Shown: positions 16,172 to 24,708, counted from the stretch's first letter. The stretch is 44,901 nucleotides of DNA from Flagellimonas aurea (GCF_017313785.1 NZ_JAFLNL010000018.1:1-44901), one strand, 5' to 3'. A program made the numbers and translations. The notes: generated by a model from the sequence alone, not told the origin.

Positions 16172-16969
16172 ATGAAAGACACATTAAAGATCATGTACCT
16201 ATCTCCAATCGGATTTAGTGCATATGACACAATTTTTGCGGAAATGATTAAGGAAAATAAGTTTTCCAATACTGAAGTGCATGTTACCTCAATGTCCTCA
16301 CGTGTTGGGTTAATGGACAATTTAGAATACAGAACATATAATGCTCTGATAGCAACTGAATTGATTAAGGCAACCCGTCAGGCTTCTAAAGAAGGTTTTG
16401 ACGCCCTGATTATTGGTTGCTTTTATGACCCTTTTCTATTGGATGCAAGAGAAATTTCCGGGGACATGGTTGTTGTTGGCCCCTCTCATTCATCGATAGA
16501 GATTGCATTAAAATTATCAAATAAGTTTTCCGTAATCATAGGTCAAACGAAGTGGGAGCATGAAATGCACTCTACAATTAAAGAATATGGTTATGGAGAG
16601 CACTTGGCTTCTTTTAGAAGTGTAGAAATGAATGTTTGCGAATTTCAAAAAGATCATGATATAACAGCTAGTAAATTATTTAAGGCTGCTGAAATGGCGG
16701 TAAAAGAAGACCATGCCGAGTCAATAATTCTTGGTTGCACATTAGAATTTGGCTTTTACGAAAAAATTCAAGAAAAATTACAAGTTCCTGTTATTGACCC
16801 CTCTCTTGCGTCATTAAAACAAGCCGAACAAGCCGCGTATTTGAAAAGAAATTTTGGATGGAAACCTTCTAGAAAATGGAGCTGTGAAGCACCTCCATGT
16901 GCCGATATTGAGCAATTCGGACTTTTTAAGGAAGAATTTGTTTTTGGGAATAGAATAATTGTCAAATAA
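16172..16969 (+). CDS. Hydantoin / Asp-Glu racemase superfamily protein
   Basis: A 265-residue member of the Asp/Glu/hydantoin racemase family, cofactor-independent enzymes that invert an acidic carbon with two cysteines. The two catalytic cysteines are visible in ALIIGCFYDPFLLDAREI (C near residue 87) and SIILGCTLEFGFYEKIQ (C near 190), each at the end of a hydrophobic strand as expected. VVGPSHSSIEIALKLSNKFS matches the inter-domain segment. The C-terminal 35 residues, with APPCADIEQFG, are an extension. It follows the M24 gene by 38 bases and belongs to the same operon. Presumed role: epimerise the cyclic substrate or the released acid so that both stereoisomers can be used. A maleate isomerase-type reaction is a less likely alternative. 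Confidence 0.85.
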   Translation: MKDTLKIMYLSPIGFSAYDTIFAEMIKENKFSNTEVHVTSMSSRVGLMDNLEYRTYNALIATELIKATRQASKEGFDALIIGCFYDPFLLDAREISGDMVVVGPSHSSIEIALKLSNKFSVIIGQTKWEHEMHSTIKEYGYGEHLASFRSVEMNVCEFQKDHDITASKLFKAAEMAVKEDHAESIILGCTLEFGFYEKIQEKLQVPVIDPSLASLKQAEQAAYLKRNFGWKPSRKWSCEAPPCADIEQFGLFKEEFVFGNRIIVK

Positions 16970-17057
16970 AGGAAGAATATAATTCCTTTGGTATTATCGA
17001 GACTTAGTTGCCCATCTGGTTCCTAAGAAGATTATCTAATGGAATTACTAAAACATT

Positions 17058-17312
17058 ATGAAGGTGATTGGAAACTCCAATTTGGTGCCACCTTTAAAAA
17101 AAAATGCTCGAATACCTTTTGATAGTGACTATACCAGGTATTAAGAAGTAAAAATAGTATGCATTCTTGAAGACAAACTAAAAGAGAAGATTGTTTTAAA
17201 GTTTGGTGATGTTTTTAAGATAAATAAAAGAGAGGGGCATGCAGGGTATATTTTAGTAGATACAAAGCTAATTTATATAATGTTTAAAAAAGAAGTTTTT
17301 CCCGAAAGGTAA
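17058..17312 (+). pseudogene. Remnant small gene with an in-frame stop
   Basis: The 373-base gap after the racemase gene holds one reading frame that runs from an ATG at 17058 to a stop at 17310-17312, interrupted only by TAA at 17142-17144. The second part reads KIVCILEDKLKEKIVLKFGD and continues with a plausible small-protein composition (KINKREGHAGYILVDT). No family is recognised. It is either a decayed gene of about 84 codons or chance. A shorter overlapping frame from 17038 also ends quickly. Confidence 0.35.
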
Positions 17313-17342
17313 AATCTATATTAACTCATCAATATTAATAAA

Positions 17343-17669
17343 ATGATATTAAAAGAAATTATATACCCAGACCCAAAAGATTATTATAACAATGAATTAT
17401 TAACTCATGAAAATGCTGGAGTATTAACCACCTTTGGGACTGTCTACTTAAAAAAGGGTTCTCGTATCCCTGAGAAAGGATTTTCACGTCATCCATTTAA
17501 CGAAGTCTCTATTGTAACAGAAGGTTGTATAGAAATGCTAAACGAAGATGGCTCAGTGGCAGGATATCTCAAAAAAGGAACTGTAGTATACATTAATGCG
17601 CTTGAACTGCAGGCTGGTAATGTCCTAGAAGATACAAGGCTTATATATGTTTTGAACCAAAAAGTATGA
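17343..17669 (+). CDS. Small cupin-domain protein
   Basis: A 108-residue single-domain cupin: a beta-barrel with FGTVYLKKGSRIPEKGFSRH, HPFNEVSIVTEGCIEMLNED and VAGYLKKGTVVYINALELQA strands. The usual metal-binding HxH motif is reduced, with histidine only in the SRHPFNEVS stretch and Glu at NEVS, so metal use is uncertain. It overlaps the following oxidoreductase by 4 bases (ATGA), so the two are made together. Cupins in such operons act as isomerases, dioxygenases or ligand sensors; nothing here decides between them. Confidence 0.75.
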   Translation: MILKEIIYPDPKDYYNNELLTHENAGVLTTFGTVYLKKGSRIPEKGFSRHPFNEVSIVTEGCIEMLNEDGSVAGYLKKGTVVYINALELQAGNVLEDTRLIYVLNQKV

Positions 17670-18652
17670 AAGCAATTAGATTCCATAAAATTGGAGGACC
17701 TGAAGTCTTACAGTTTGATAATGTAGATATACAACAACCAAAAAATGATGAAGTTCTGTTCAAGGTAGAAGCCTTCTCATTAAACCAAGCAGATATTTTA
17801 TTTATTAATGGGATGCATTATACTCAACCTATTTTTCCTTCTCGCATTGGTTCAGAAGCTACGGGAGAGGTTGTTGAAGTAGGTCCCAATGTCACCAAAT
17901 TCAAAAAAGGCGATAAAGTAACCTCTATTCCTTTTTATACTCAAAAGTATGGCGTTCAAGGTGAGTATGCTACAGTTCCGGAAATGTATTTAACCAAAGT
18001 TCCCGATAATTATGAAGTAGAAGAAGCCACTTCGTTTTGGATGCAATATCTCACGGCCTATTATGCCCTGTTTAAATTGGGAAATGTTAAAAAAGGAGAT
18101 TGCGTTTTTATTCCGGCAACTTCTGGTACTGCCGGACAAGGCGCACTAAAATTGGCCAAAGATGCAGGAGCTATTGTAATTGGCTCAACGCGAACGCAAG
18201 CAAAGAAAAAGTTTCTTTACGAACTTGGAACAGATCATGTAATTGTAACCAATGAGGAAAACACAAATGAAAAACTAAAAGAAATTGTGAGGGACCAAGG
18301 AATCAAATTTTCTTTTGATCCCATTGGTAATACCGAATTTATTAAACAGTATATGCCACTACTTTCCTTTGGAGGCTCTGCGGCTATTTATGGATTGTTA
18401 AGCGGTGAATTCCCAACATTTCCATTGCTTGATTTGGTAAGAAATAATGCTACGCTCTACGCTTATTCCTTGTTCAACCATGTTATAGATAGAAAAGAAC
18501 TAAAAGAAGGGACGGATTATGTACTTAAAAGAATTAAGGAAGGACGGCTTAAACCATTGGTAGATAAAGTTTTTGATTTTCAAGATACGGTTGAAGCCTA
18601 TCAATACATGCTCTCCAATAAACAAAAAGGTAAAATAGTAATAAAAGTTTAA
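17666..18652 (+). CDS. MDR-family NAD(P)H-dependent oxidoreductase (quinone reductase-like)
   Basis: A 328-residue medium-chain reductase. Diagnostic segments are MKAIRFHKIGGPEVLQFDNV at the start, IGSEATGEVVEVGPNVTKFK (about 66-85), the cofactor-binding stretch VFIPATSGTAGQGALKLAKD (about 149-168) and FSFDPIGNTEFIKQYMPLLS (about 213). The Cys/His set of structural and catalytic zinc is missing, so this is a zinc-independent quinone- or enone-reductase type enzyme. It is translationally coupled to the cupin and stands between the ring-opening and proline-oxidation genes. A possible role is reduction of an unsaturated bond in the substrate, for example a dehydro side chain, but this is speculation. 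Confidence 0.88.
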   Translation: MKAIRFHKIGGPEVLQFDNVDIQQPKNDEVLFKVEAFSLNQADILFINGMHYTQPIFPSRIGSEATGEVVEVGPNVTKFKKGDKVTSIPFYTQKYGVQGEYATVPEMYLTKVPDNYEVEEATSFWMQYLTAYYALFKLGNVKKGDCVFIPATSGTAGQGALKLAKDAGAIVIGSTRTQAKKKFLYELGTDHVIVTNEENTNEKLKEIVRDQGIKFSFDPIGNTEFIKQYMPLLSFGGSAAIYGLLSGEFPTFPLLDLVRNNATLYAYSLFNHVIDRKELKEGTDYVLKRIKEGRLKPLVDKVFDFQDTVEAYQYMLSNKQKGKIVIKV

Positions 18653-18681
18653 ACGAATAATCTAGATAGAATAATAAAATC

Positions 18682-20307
18682 ATGACTAAAGGATCTTTTA
18701 ATGTTCCTCAAGCGATTAACGAAAAAGTTAAAAGCTATGCTCCCAATTCAGAAGAGAGACAGTTGGTATTAGAAGCTTACAAGGAAATGTACAACCAAGA
18801 AGTTGACATTCCTTTTTATATAGGCGGTGGGGAAATAAGAACTGGTAATACAATAGGGATATACCCTCCCCATGATAATAAACATCGCATCGGCCAATAT
18901 CATCAAGCCGAAAAGCAACATATAGAACTAGCTATACAAAAAGCAGCAGAGGCACGTGTGAAATGGGCCAAAATTTCATGGGAACAAAGAGCTTCAATTT
19001 TTTTGAAAGCTGCCGAATTATTGGCTGGTCCGTATAGATATAGGCTAAATGCAGCGACAATGATAGCCCAGTCTAAAAATGTATACCAAGCCGAAATTGA
19101 TTCAGCTTGTGAACTTATCGATTTTCTGCGTTTCAACGTTCAATTTATGTCCGATATATACAGTAATCAGCCATTGTCATCTGCTGGTGTTTGGAACAGA
19201 ATGGAGTATCGACCTTTAGAAGGCTTTGTGTACGCTATAACACCTTTCAATTTTACCGCAATAGCGGGAAACTTACCAGCTTCAGCAGCATTAATGGGCA
19301 ACGTTGTTATCTGGAAACCTGCATCTAGCCAAATATACTCGGCCAATGTAATTATGGAACTATTTAAAGAGGCTGGATTGCCCGATGGAGTCATAAATAT
19401 GGTAACTGGTAGTTCCAGTATGATTTCCGATGTTTTGCTTAATAGCCCTAATCTTGCTGGAATTCACTTTACAGGTTCCACCCCCGTATTTAATAGTTTT
19501 TGGAAAACTATTGGTGATAATATAAACAACTATAAAACGTATCCCAGAATTGTGGGAGAAACTGGGGGAAAAGACTTTATATGGGCACACCCAACAGCAA
19601 ATGCGCAAGAAGTTGCCACCGCAATTTCAAGAGGTGCTTTTGAATACCAAGGTCAAAAATGTAGTGCGGCTTCAAGAGCCTATATCCCTAAAAGTCTATG
19701 GAACGATGTTAGAACGCATATACTGGAAGATATCAATTCTTTCAAAATGGGGAGTCCAGAGGACCCTTCCAATTTCATTAATGCGGTTATTGATAAAAGA
19801 GCATTCACAAAGCTTTCTGGTTATATAGAACAAGCTAGGAAAGATGTCGATGCTGAAATAATTATAGGCGGCGGATATGACGATTCCAAGGGCTATTTTA
19901 TTGAGCCAACTGTAATTGTAACCACCAATCCTTTATACGAAACCATGTGTACTGAATTATTTGGTCCAATTATAACCATTTATGTGTTTGAAGACGAAGA
20001 TTGGGAATCGGTTTTAGATTTGGTAGATCAAACTGGTGAATATGCCCTAACTGGTGCCATTTTCAGTGGCGATCGCTATGTCATCGATGCAGCTACTAAG
20101 AAATTAGAGAATGCAGCTGGAAATTTCTATATAAATGACAAACCTACTGGAGCGGTTGTAGGTCAACAACCCTTTGGCGGTGCCCGTGCATCAGGAACAA
20201 ATGACAAAGCTGGTTCAATATGGAATTTATTAAGATGGGTAAGCAATAGAACAATAAAAGAAACATTCTTTCCACCTAAAAATTACAGATATCCCTTTTT
20301 AGGATAG
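18682..20307 (+). CDS. L-glutamate gamma-semialdehyde (P5C) dehydrogenase
   Basis: A 541-residue aldehyde dehydrogenase of the ALDH4/P5CDH type, oxidising glutamate semialdehyde (from P5C) to glutamate with NAD+. Visible are the oxyanion-hole Asn in YAITPFNFTAIAGN (N190), general base Glu in VGETGGKDFIW (E293) and catalytic Cys in YQGQKCSAASRAYIP (C327). The stretch FTGSTPVFNSFWK is typical of the mitochondrial-type P5C dehydrogenases. The C-terminal ending NRTIKETFFPPKNYRYPFLG is also diagnostic for the ALDH4 group. Its partner, proline dehydrogenase, is the last gene of the cluster (22521-23720). As separate polypeptides they replace the fused PutA. An operon-specific duplicate of a likely chromosomal gene argues that proline or P5C is a true intermediate here. 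Confidence 0.95.
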   Translation: MTKGSFNVPQAINEKVKSYAPNSEERQLVLEAYKEMYNQEVDIPFYIGGGEIRTGNTIGIYPPHDNKHRIGQYHQAEKQHIELAIQKAAEARVKWAKISWEQRASIFLKAAELLAGPYRYRLNAATMIAQSKNVYQAEIDSACELIDFLRFNVQFMSDIYSNQPLSSAGVWNRMEYRPLEGFVYAITPFNFTAIAGNLPASAALMGNVVIWKPASSQIYSANVIMELFKEAGLPDGVINMVTGSSSMISDVLLNSPNLAGIHFTGSTPVFNSFWKTIGDNINNYKTYPRIVGETGGKDFIWAHPTANAQEVATAISRGAFEYQGQKCSAASRAYIPKSLWNDVRTHILEDINSFKMGSPEDPSNFINAVIDKRAFTKLSGYIEQARKDVDAEIIIGGGYDDSKGYFIEPTVIVTTNPLYETMCTELFGPIITIYVFEDEDWESVLDLVDQTGEYALTGAIFSGDRYVIDAATKKLENAAGNFYINDKPTGAVVGQQPFGGARASGTNDKAGSIWNLLRWVSNRTIKETFFPPKNYRYPFLG

Positions 20308-20318
20308 TCATAAAGAAC

Positions 20319-21281
20319 ATGAATTGGATTTCAAATGAATTTATTAAGGAGAATATTAATTATCCAGAGCTTGTTGAAGCTTTGGAAATGGCTTTTGGAT
20401 TAAATACAATTCAATGTCCTCCAAAACAGTCATACAATTACAAAAGCACTAACAGCAGTGAAGATAATACTTTATTGTTCATGCCTTCATGGGACAACGA
20501 AAGCTATTTTGGGGTAAAACTCATTACTGCTACACCCAACAATAGTAAATTGAACAACCCTAAAATACCTTATCTCAATGGACTGTATATGCTTTTTAAT
20601 GCGGAAAATGGCTTGCCATTGGTAGTCATGGATGCCAAATTGATTACAAATATTCGGACCGCTGCCACTTCTGTATTGGCATCAAGTTTTTTGGCGAAAA
20701 AACAGGCCTCAAAAATATTAATAATTGGAAATGGCACGCTTTCGCCTTTTTATATCCAGGCCTATGCTTCGAAACAAAACATCACCACTATTTATCTATG
20801 GGGTCGGAATTATAAAAAATCCAAGCAAGTAGTTGAGGCATTGGATGATTGTTCGGTAAAGGTTGAGGCTGTTGAAGATTTTGTTCCGATTGTAAGAGAA
20901 ATGGACATCATAAGTTGTATTACATCCTCGCATGATCCAATTTTAACTAAAGAGCATGTCTCAAGCGGTCAACATTTTGATTTGGCAGGGTCATACGCTG
21001 AAGACATGCACGAAGTGAGCGAAGATGTTGTTGCCGCCTGTTCTATTTATACAGATAATTTTGATGTTACCTTAAAACATGCAGGAGAACTGGTGAAAGC
21101 TCTAAAAGAGAACAAAATCAATAAATCTGATATCAAAGGTGATTTAAGATTCCTATGTATAGACAATTTATCGAAAAGGAATTCAGATGAGGAAAACACA
21201 CTATTTAAGTGTACAGGGATGGCAATTGAGGATTTGGTGATAGCAAAATTAGTTTATGATAAATACACAAATAAAAAATAG
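20319..21281 (+). CDS. Ornithine cyclodeaminase / mu-crystallin family protein
   Basis: A 320-residue NAD(P)-binding protein of the ornithine cyclodeaminase / mu-crystallin family. The family start is replaced by MNWISNEFIKENINYPELVE. GVKLITATPNN carries the conserved Lys, and DAKLITNIRTAATSVLAS the conserved Arg. The Rossmann loop is ILIIGNGTLSPFYIQAYA, and DLAGSYAEDMHEVSEDV carries the active-site Asp region. Family members either cyclise ornithine to proline or reduce cyclic imines such as pyrroline-2-carboxylate to proline. With no arginase-pathway neighbours, and with proline oxidation in the same operon, imine reduction to L-proline (for example after D-proline oxidation) is an attractive alternative. 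Both remain inference. Confidence 0.87.
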   Translation: MNWISNEFIKENINYPELVEALEMAFGLNTIQCPPKQSYNYKSTNSSEDNTLLFMPSWDNESYFGVKLITATPNNSKLNNPKIPYLNGLYMLFNAENGLPLVVMDAKLITNIRTAATSVLASSFLAKKQASKILIIGNGTLSPFYIQAYASKQNITTIYLWGRNYKKSKQVVEALDDCSVKVEAVEDFVPIVREMDIISCITSSHDPILTKEHVSSGQHFDLAGSYAEDMHEVSEDVVAACSIYTDNFDVTLKHAGELVKALKENKINKSDIKGDLRFLCIDNLSKRNSDEENTLFKCTGMAIEDLVIAKLVYDKYTNKK

Positions 21282-21293
21282 AGAATTCAAATT

Positions 21294-22520
21294 ATGGAAA
21301 ATACACAAAATAACGAATCATGGTATAGCATAGCGGGCATTTGGTTCGGATGCATAGCAAGTTTGCCAGCTCTTTTAATAGGCAGTACTTTAATTAGTTC
21401 TATGTCTCTTTTTGAGGCAATTATAGTTGCCGTTTTAGGCTATTCATTTGTACTCGTTTTTTTATCGCTATTAAGTATAAAAGCTGTTCAATTTCGATTT
21501 AACGCAGTAGAATTGGCTCAACGTTCTTTCGGGGAAACAGGGGCAAAAGTTATAGTTGGGCTTATTATTGGTGTTGCCTCAATGGTCTGGTTTGGGGTAC
21601 AAACCAACATAGCTGGAGTTTCTTTTTCAAAAGTAATGGAAGAGGCATTCAATGTTCATTTCTCTGTGGAAGCATCCTCTTTATTATGGGGCATCATAAT
21701 GGTATTGACTGCCGTTTTCGGTTTTAAATACGTTAAGTGGTTAAACTATATAGCGGTGCCATGTATTTTAATACTAATCATCTACAGTCTTATTGTGACC
21801 TTAGAAGGAGTTTCCTTTGATCAGATTTTACAATATGTTCCACAACAAAAAATGTCCTTGATAAAGGGCATGGGCATTGTCGTTGGCTTAATCGCTGTAG
21901 GGGGTGTAATTTCCCCTGATTACAATCGTTTTGCAAAAACCCCAAAAACTGCTGTTGTAGGATCCGTGGTAGGCATGCTTCCGGCAGCAGTGGCCTTTTT
22001 AACCATTGGAGCTATATTGGCCATTATAAAGGGAACTCATGACATTGTAGATATTTTTGCCCAGATAGGATACCCTATAATGGCCATGTCTATTCTTATT
22101 TTAGTTACATGGACTTCAAATGTTATGAGTGCCTACTCAGGAGGATTAGGCTTAAATAGTACTTTTCATTTATCCGAAAAGTATAGGCCGCACACAACTT
22201 TAGCAGTTGGGTTAATTGGAACTTTGTTGGGCGTTATAGGCATTCTGGACAAGTTTGTTCAGGTTGCTGTAGTTCTTTCCGCTATGATACCTCCAATAGC
22301 AGGAGTTATTATTGCTGATTATTACTTTGGAAAAACAACCGAGAACAAAACCAATATGTCTTTTGGCTGGATTGGAATTATCTCTTGGCTCGCAGGGGTT
22401 AGTATCGTTTTCTTATTTGAATCTGATGTAAAAAATATTCTAGGTATAGTTGTTTCTGGCTTTTTCTATTCCATTCTGAGCTTATTGTTTAAAAAGAGAA
22501 CATTATCCTATAAAGCATAA
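21294..22520 (+). CDS. NCS1-family permease (cytosine/hydantoin/allantoin type)
   Basis: A 408-residue inner-membrane transporter with 10 to 12 hydrophobic helices. It begins SWYSIAGIWFGCIASLPALL, and the ELAQRSFGETGAKV segment plus GVASMVWFGVQTNIAGVSF correspond to helices 2-3 of CodB/Mhp1-type carriers. GGVISPDYNRFAKTPKTA is the conserved loop of the NCS1 family. NCS1 carriers import nucleobases, allantoin and 5-substituted hydantoins, small planar cyclic amides. It lies 12 bases after the cyclodeaminase-like gene, with no terminator. Its presence strongly suggests the cluster begins with a cyclic amide at the cytoplasmic membrane, complementing the outer-membrane receptor. Confidence 0.9.
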   Translation: MENTQNNESWYSIAGIWFGCIASLPALLIGSTLISSMSLFEAIIVAVLGYSFVLVFLSLLSIKAVQFRFNAVELAQRSFGETGAKVIVGLIIGVASMVWFGVQTNIAGVSFSKVMEEAFNVHFSVEASSLLWGIIMVLTAVFGFKYVKWLNYIAVPCILILIIYSLIVTLEGVSFDQILQYVPQQKMSLIKGMGIVVGLIAVGGVISPDYNRFAKTPKTAVVGSVVGMLPAAVAFLTIGAILAIIKGTHDIVDIFAQIGYPIMAMSILILVTWTSNVMSAYSGGLGLNSTFHLSEKYRPHTTLAVGLIGTLLGVIGILDKFVQVAVVLSAMIPPIAGVIIADYYFGKTTENKTNMSFGWIGIISWLAGVSIVFLFESDVKNILGIVVSGFFYSILSLLFKKRTLSYKA

Positions 22521-23720
22521 ATGGAAAGAATATTTGAAAATACAGAAATAGCCTTGGAATTAAAATCAGACGAGGAAATTTCAAGGTCATATTTTTTATT
22601 CTCATTGATAAAAAAAGAACCCTTGGTTAAAATTGGTACTGCCATTACAAAGTTTGCCTTAAAAACAAACATGCCAGTTGAAAAATTAATTAGAACTACA
22701 GTTTTTGACCATTTCTGTGGCGGCATAAATGAGAGTGACTGCCTTCCCATTATTAAAAAAATGTATGCGAAAAAAGTTTATTCGGTTTTAGATTATTCCG
22801 CCGAGGGTAAAGAAGAAGAAGTACAGTTTGACTATGCTGTACAGAAAACATTGAGCACCTTGGAGTATGCAAAAGATAATGAAGCTATTCCATTCGTCGT
22901 TTTTAAACCAACAGGTTTCGGAAGATTCGAAATCTACAAAAAACTCAGTGCAGGAACTTCATTAAGTGATAGGGAAAAGATAGAATGGGGAGAAATTAGA
23001 AAAAGATATATAGAAGTTTGTGATAAGGCCCATTCCTATAATATCCCTGTTTTAATTGATGCTGAAGAAAGTTGGATGCAAGATGCTGCCGATACTCTTG
23101 TTGAGGAAATGATGAAAAGATACAACAAAGATCGTGTGATTGTTTTTAATACCCTACAGGCCTACCGTTGGGATAGGCTTGATTATTTAAAAGAACTATT
23201 GGAAAAGGCAAGGCATCAAAAGTTTAAGATTGGAATAAAATTAGTTCGGGGAGCTTATATGGAAAAGGAACGAGAGCGAGCTTTAAAATATGGGTACAAG
23301 GATCCGATATGTATAAATAAAAGTGCTACTGACAAACTTTTTAATGATTGCCTAAAATATATGATGAACAACTTAGGCGATATAGAATTTTTCTTAGGCA
23401 CACATAACGAAAATAGTTCATACTTACTGATGGAACTATTAAAGGAAAATGGCCTTGATAATAACGATAAAAGGGTTTGGTATGGTCAATTGTATGGCAT
23501 GAGCGATCATATAAGTTATAATTTATCAAATACCGGTTATAATGTGGCAAAATATCTCCCATTTGGGCCTGTGAAAGACGTCATGCCCTATTTAATTAGA
23601 AGAGCTGAAGAAAACACCTCTGTTGTTGGCCAAACTTCAAGAGAACTTCAAATAATTAAGAAAGAAAAAGAAAGAAGAAAAAACCTTAAAAATAATACAG
23701 CTAATTTCAAAAACAATTAA
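22521..23720 (+). CDS. Proline dehydrogenase
   Basis: A 399-residue FAD-dependent TIM-barrel enzyme that oxidises L-proline to pyrroline-5-carboxylate. Hallmarks in order: FDHFCGGINESDCLP (about 69-83), FVVFKPTGFGRFEIYKK (near 127-143), NIPVLIDAEESWMQDAADTL (174-193), FNTLQAYRWDRLDYL (209-223), KIGIKLVRGAYMEKERERA (about 236-254) and FFLGTHNENSSYLL (about 291-304). YGQLYGMSDHISYNL and KYLPFGPVKDVMPYLIRRAEEN complete the active site. It starts directly at the stop of the permease gene, so the two are coupled. It pairs with the P5C dehydrogenase upstream. The end of the cargo is here; no terminator is evident before the RteC-like gene. Confidence 0.95.
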   Translation: MERIFENTEIALELKSDEEISRSYFLFSLIKKEPLVKIGTAITKFALKTNMPVEKLIRTTVFDHFCGGINESDCLPIIKKMYAKKVYSVLDYSAEGKEEEVQFDYAVQKTLSTLEYAKDNEAIPFVVFKPTGFGRFEIYKKLSAGTSLSDREKIEWGEIRKRYIEVCDKAHSYNIPVLIDAEESWMQDAADTLVEEMMKRYNKDRVIVFNTLQAYRWDRLDYLKELLEKARHQKFKIGIKLVRGAYMEKERERALKYGYKDPICINKSATDKLFNDCLKYMMNNLGDIEFFLGTHNENSSYLLMELLKENGLDNNDKRVWYGQLYGMSDHISYNLSNTGYNVAKYLPFGPVKDVMPYLIRRAEENTSVVGQTSRELQIIKKEKERRKNLKNNTANFKNN

Positions 23721-23765
23721 CCAACATATTTCTCCCTTAAACAATAATAAAATTACTATGAGAAT

Positions 23766-24599
23766 ATGTTTTATGTCAATATTATTAACGAATTCAATGA
23801 AAAAATAGCAGGGATAGAAGGTACAACTCAAACCGAATTGAAAAAGGCAAATGCCTGTATTCAAATTTCATCTTGGGCTTTGGACCTGTTCAAGGAGCAA
23901 GTAACAAATTTTGGTTTTGATTCAATCAAGAATGAAATAAGTTTTTTCAAAGGTATCAAGTGTATACCTATGAAATATCTTATCTATTATACAGAAATCC
24001 GTTCCTGCGAACTTCGCATACCCAAATCCAATGTCAAGAGACAGCTCTCATTTCTTGACAAACAAACCAAAAAGGTCAACCAGTTCTTTGGTAGGCATAC
24101 GGAGTTTTTACTCTACATGGAACAAGGATATGACCATTTTGATGAACATTATTTCACACGTAAAAATTTAAACAACAACCCCGTTGTTAAAAGTTATCCT
24201 TACTATAAGGATTCGATATTCAACACCTCCCATGATGAAATCTGGGCACGGATAAAAGGACTCGCCATGTATGCCAATTACCTAAAGCAAAAAAAGGAAG
24301 AATTGACCAACACCAATAACAAAACCGGAAACAGCAAACTCAAATGGACTGGGAGCTATGCCGCTTTAGTGGAAATGCTGTACGGTTGCCAGGAGATGGG
24401 ATATTTCAACAATGGGAATGTTGGAATTAACAATGCAATTGATGCCTTCTGTGAATTTTTGAATGTCAAAAAAGGAAATCCCACCCGTACTTACCAAGAT
24501 TTGAAGGCACGTAAAGGTTCACCTATAAAGTTTTTTGAAGAAACCGGGCAAAAGCTCCTTCAGAAAATGAAAGACGAGGACGATTTGTCCAATTCCTGA
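23766..24599 (+). CDS. RteC-family regulator of element excision/transfer
   Basis: A 277-residue RteC-like protein. In CTnDOT, RteC is a winged-helix-type activator that binds upstream of the excision operon. The family is recognisable by the helical N-terminal part, SIKNEISFFKGIKCIPMKYL followed by IYYTEIRSCELRIPK (about 58-90), and by QFFGRHTEFLLYMEQGYDHF followed by DEHYFTRKNLNN (about 108-140). The C-terminal region (WTGSYAALVEMLYGCQEMGY, KKGNPTRTYQDLKARKGSP) is the DNA-binding end. Base composition returns to the GC-richer backbone here. A strong terminator follows, then an excisionase-like gene with repeats upstream, matching the RteC-to-excision-operon logic. No RteA/RteB two-component genes or tetQ are visible. 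Confidence 0.88.
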   Translation: MFYVNIINEFNEKIAGIEGTTQTELKKANACIQISSWALDLFKEQVTNFGFDSIKNEISFFKGIKCIPMKYLIYYTEIRSCELRIPKSNVKRQLSFLDKQTKKVNQFFGRHTEFLLYMEQGYDHFDEHYFTRKNLNNNPVVKSYPYYKDSIFNTSHDEIWARIKGLAMYANYLKQKKEELTNTNNKTGNSKLKWTGSYAALVEMLYGCQEMGYFNNGNVGINNAIDAFCEFLNVKKGNPTRTYQDLKARKGSPIKFFEETGQKLLQKMKDEDDLSNS

Positions 24600-24600
24600 A

Positions 24601-24629
24601 AACCGAGTTTGGATTGCACTCGGTTTTTT
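24601..24629 (+). terminator. Terminator after the RteC-like gene
   Basis: AACCGAGT (24601-24608) pairs with ACTCGGTT (24618-24625), 9-nt loop, followed by T residues; it begins immediately after the stop codon. Confidence 0.9.
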
Positions 24630-24659
24630 AAACTTCCTATAATTTTATTGACACTTTAA

Positions 24660-24708
24660 GCGTTTGAGCGTTTGAATTGAGCACCAAATCATACCAAAGC
24701 ACACCAAA
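24660..24708 (+). promoter_or_regulatory. Direct-repeat array upstream of the excisionase-like gene
   Basis: Two tandem copies of GCGTTTGA (24660-24675) are followed by ACCAAA at 24683, 24693 and 24703, exactly 10 bases apart and so on one face of the helix. The array lies between the RteC-like and excisionase-like genes and is a good candidate binding site for one of them. Confidence 0.5.
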
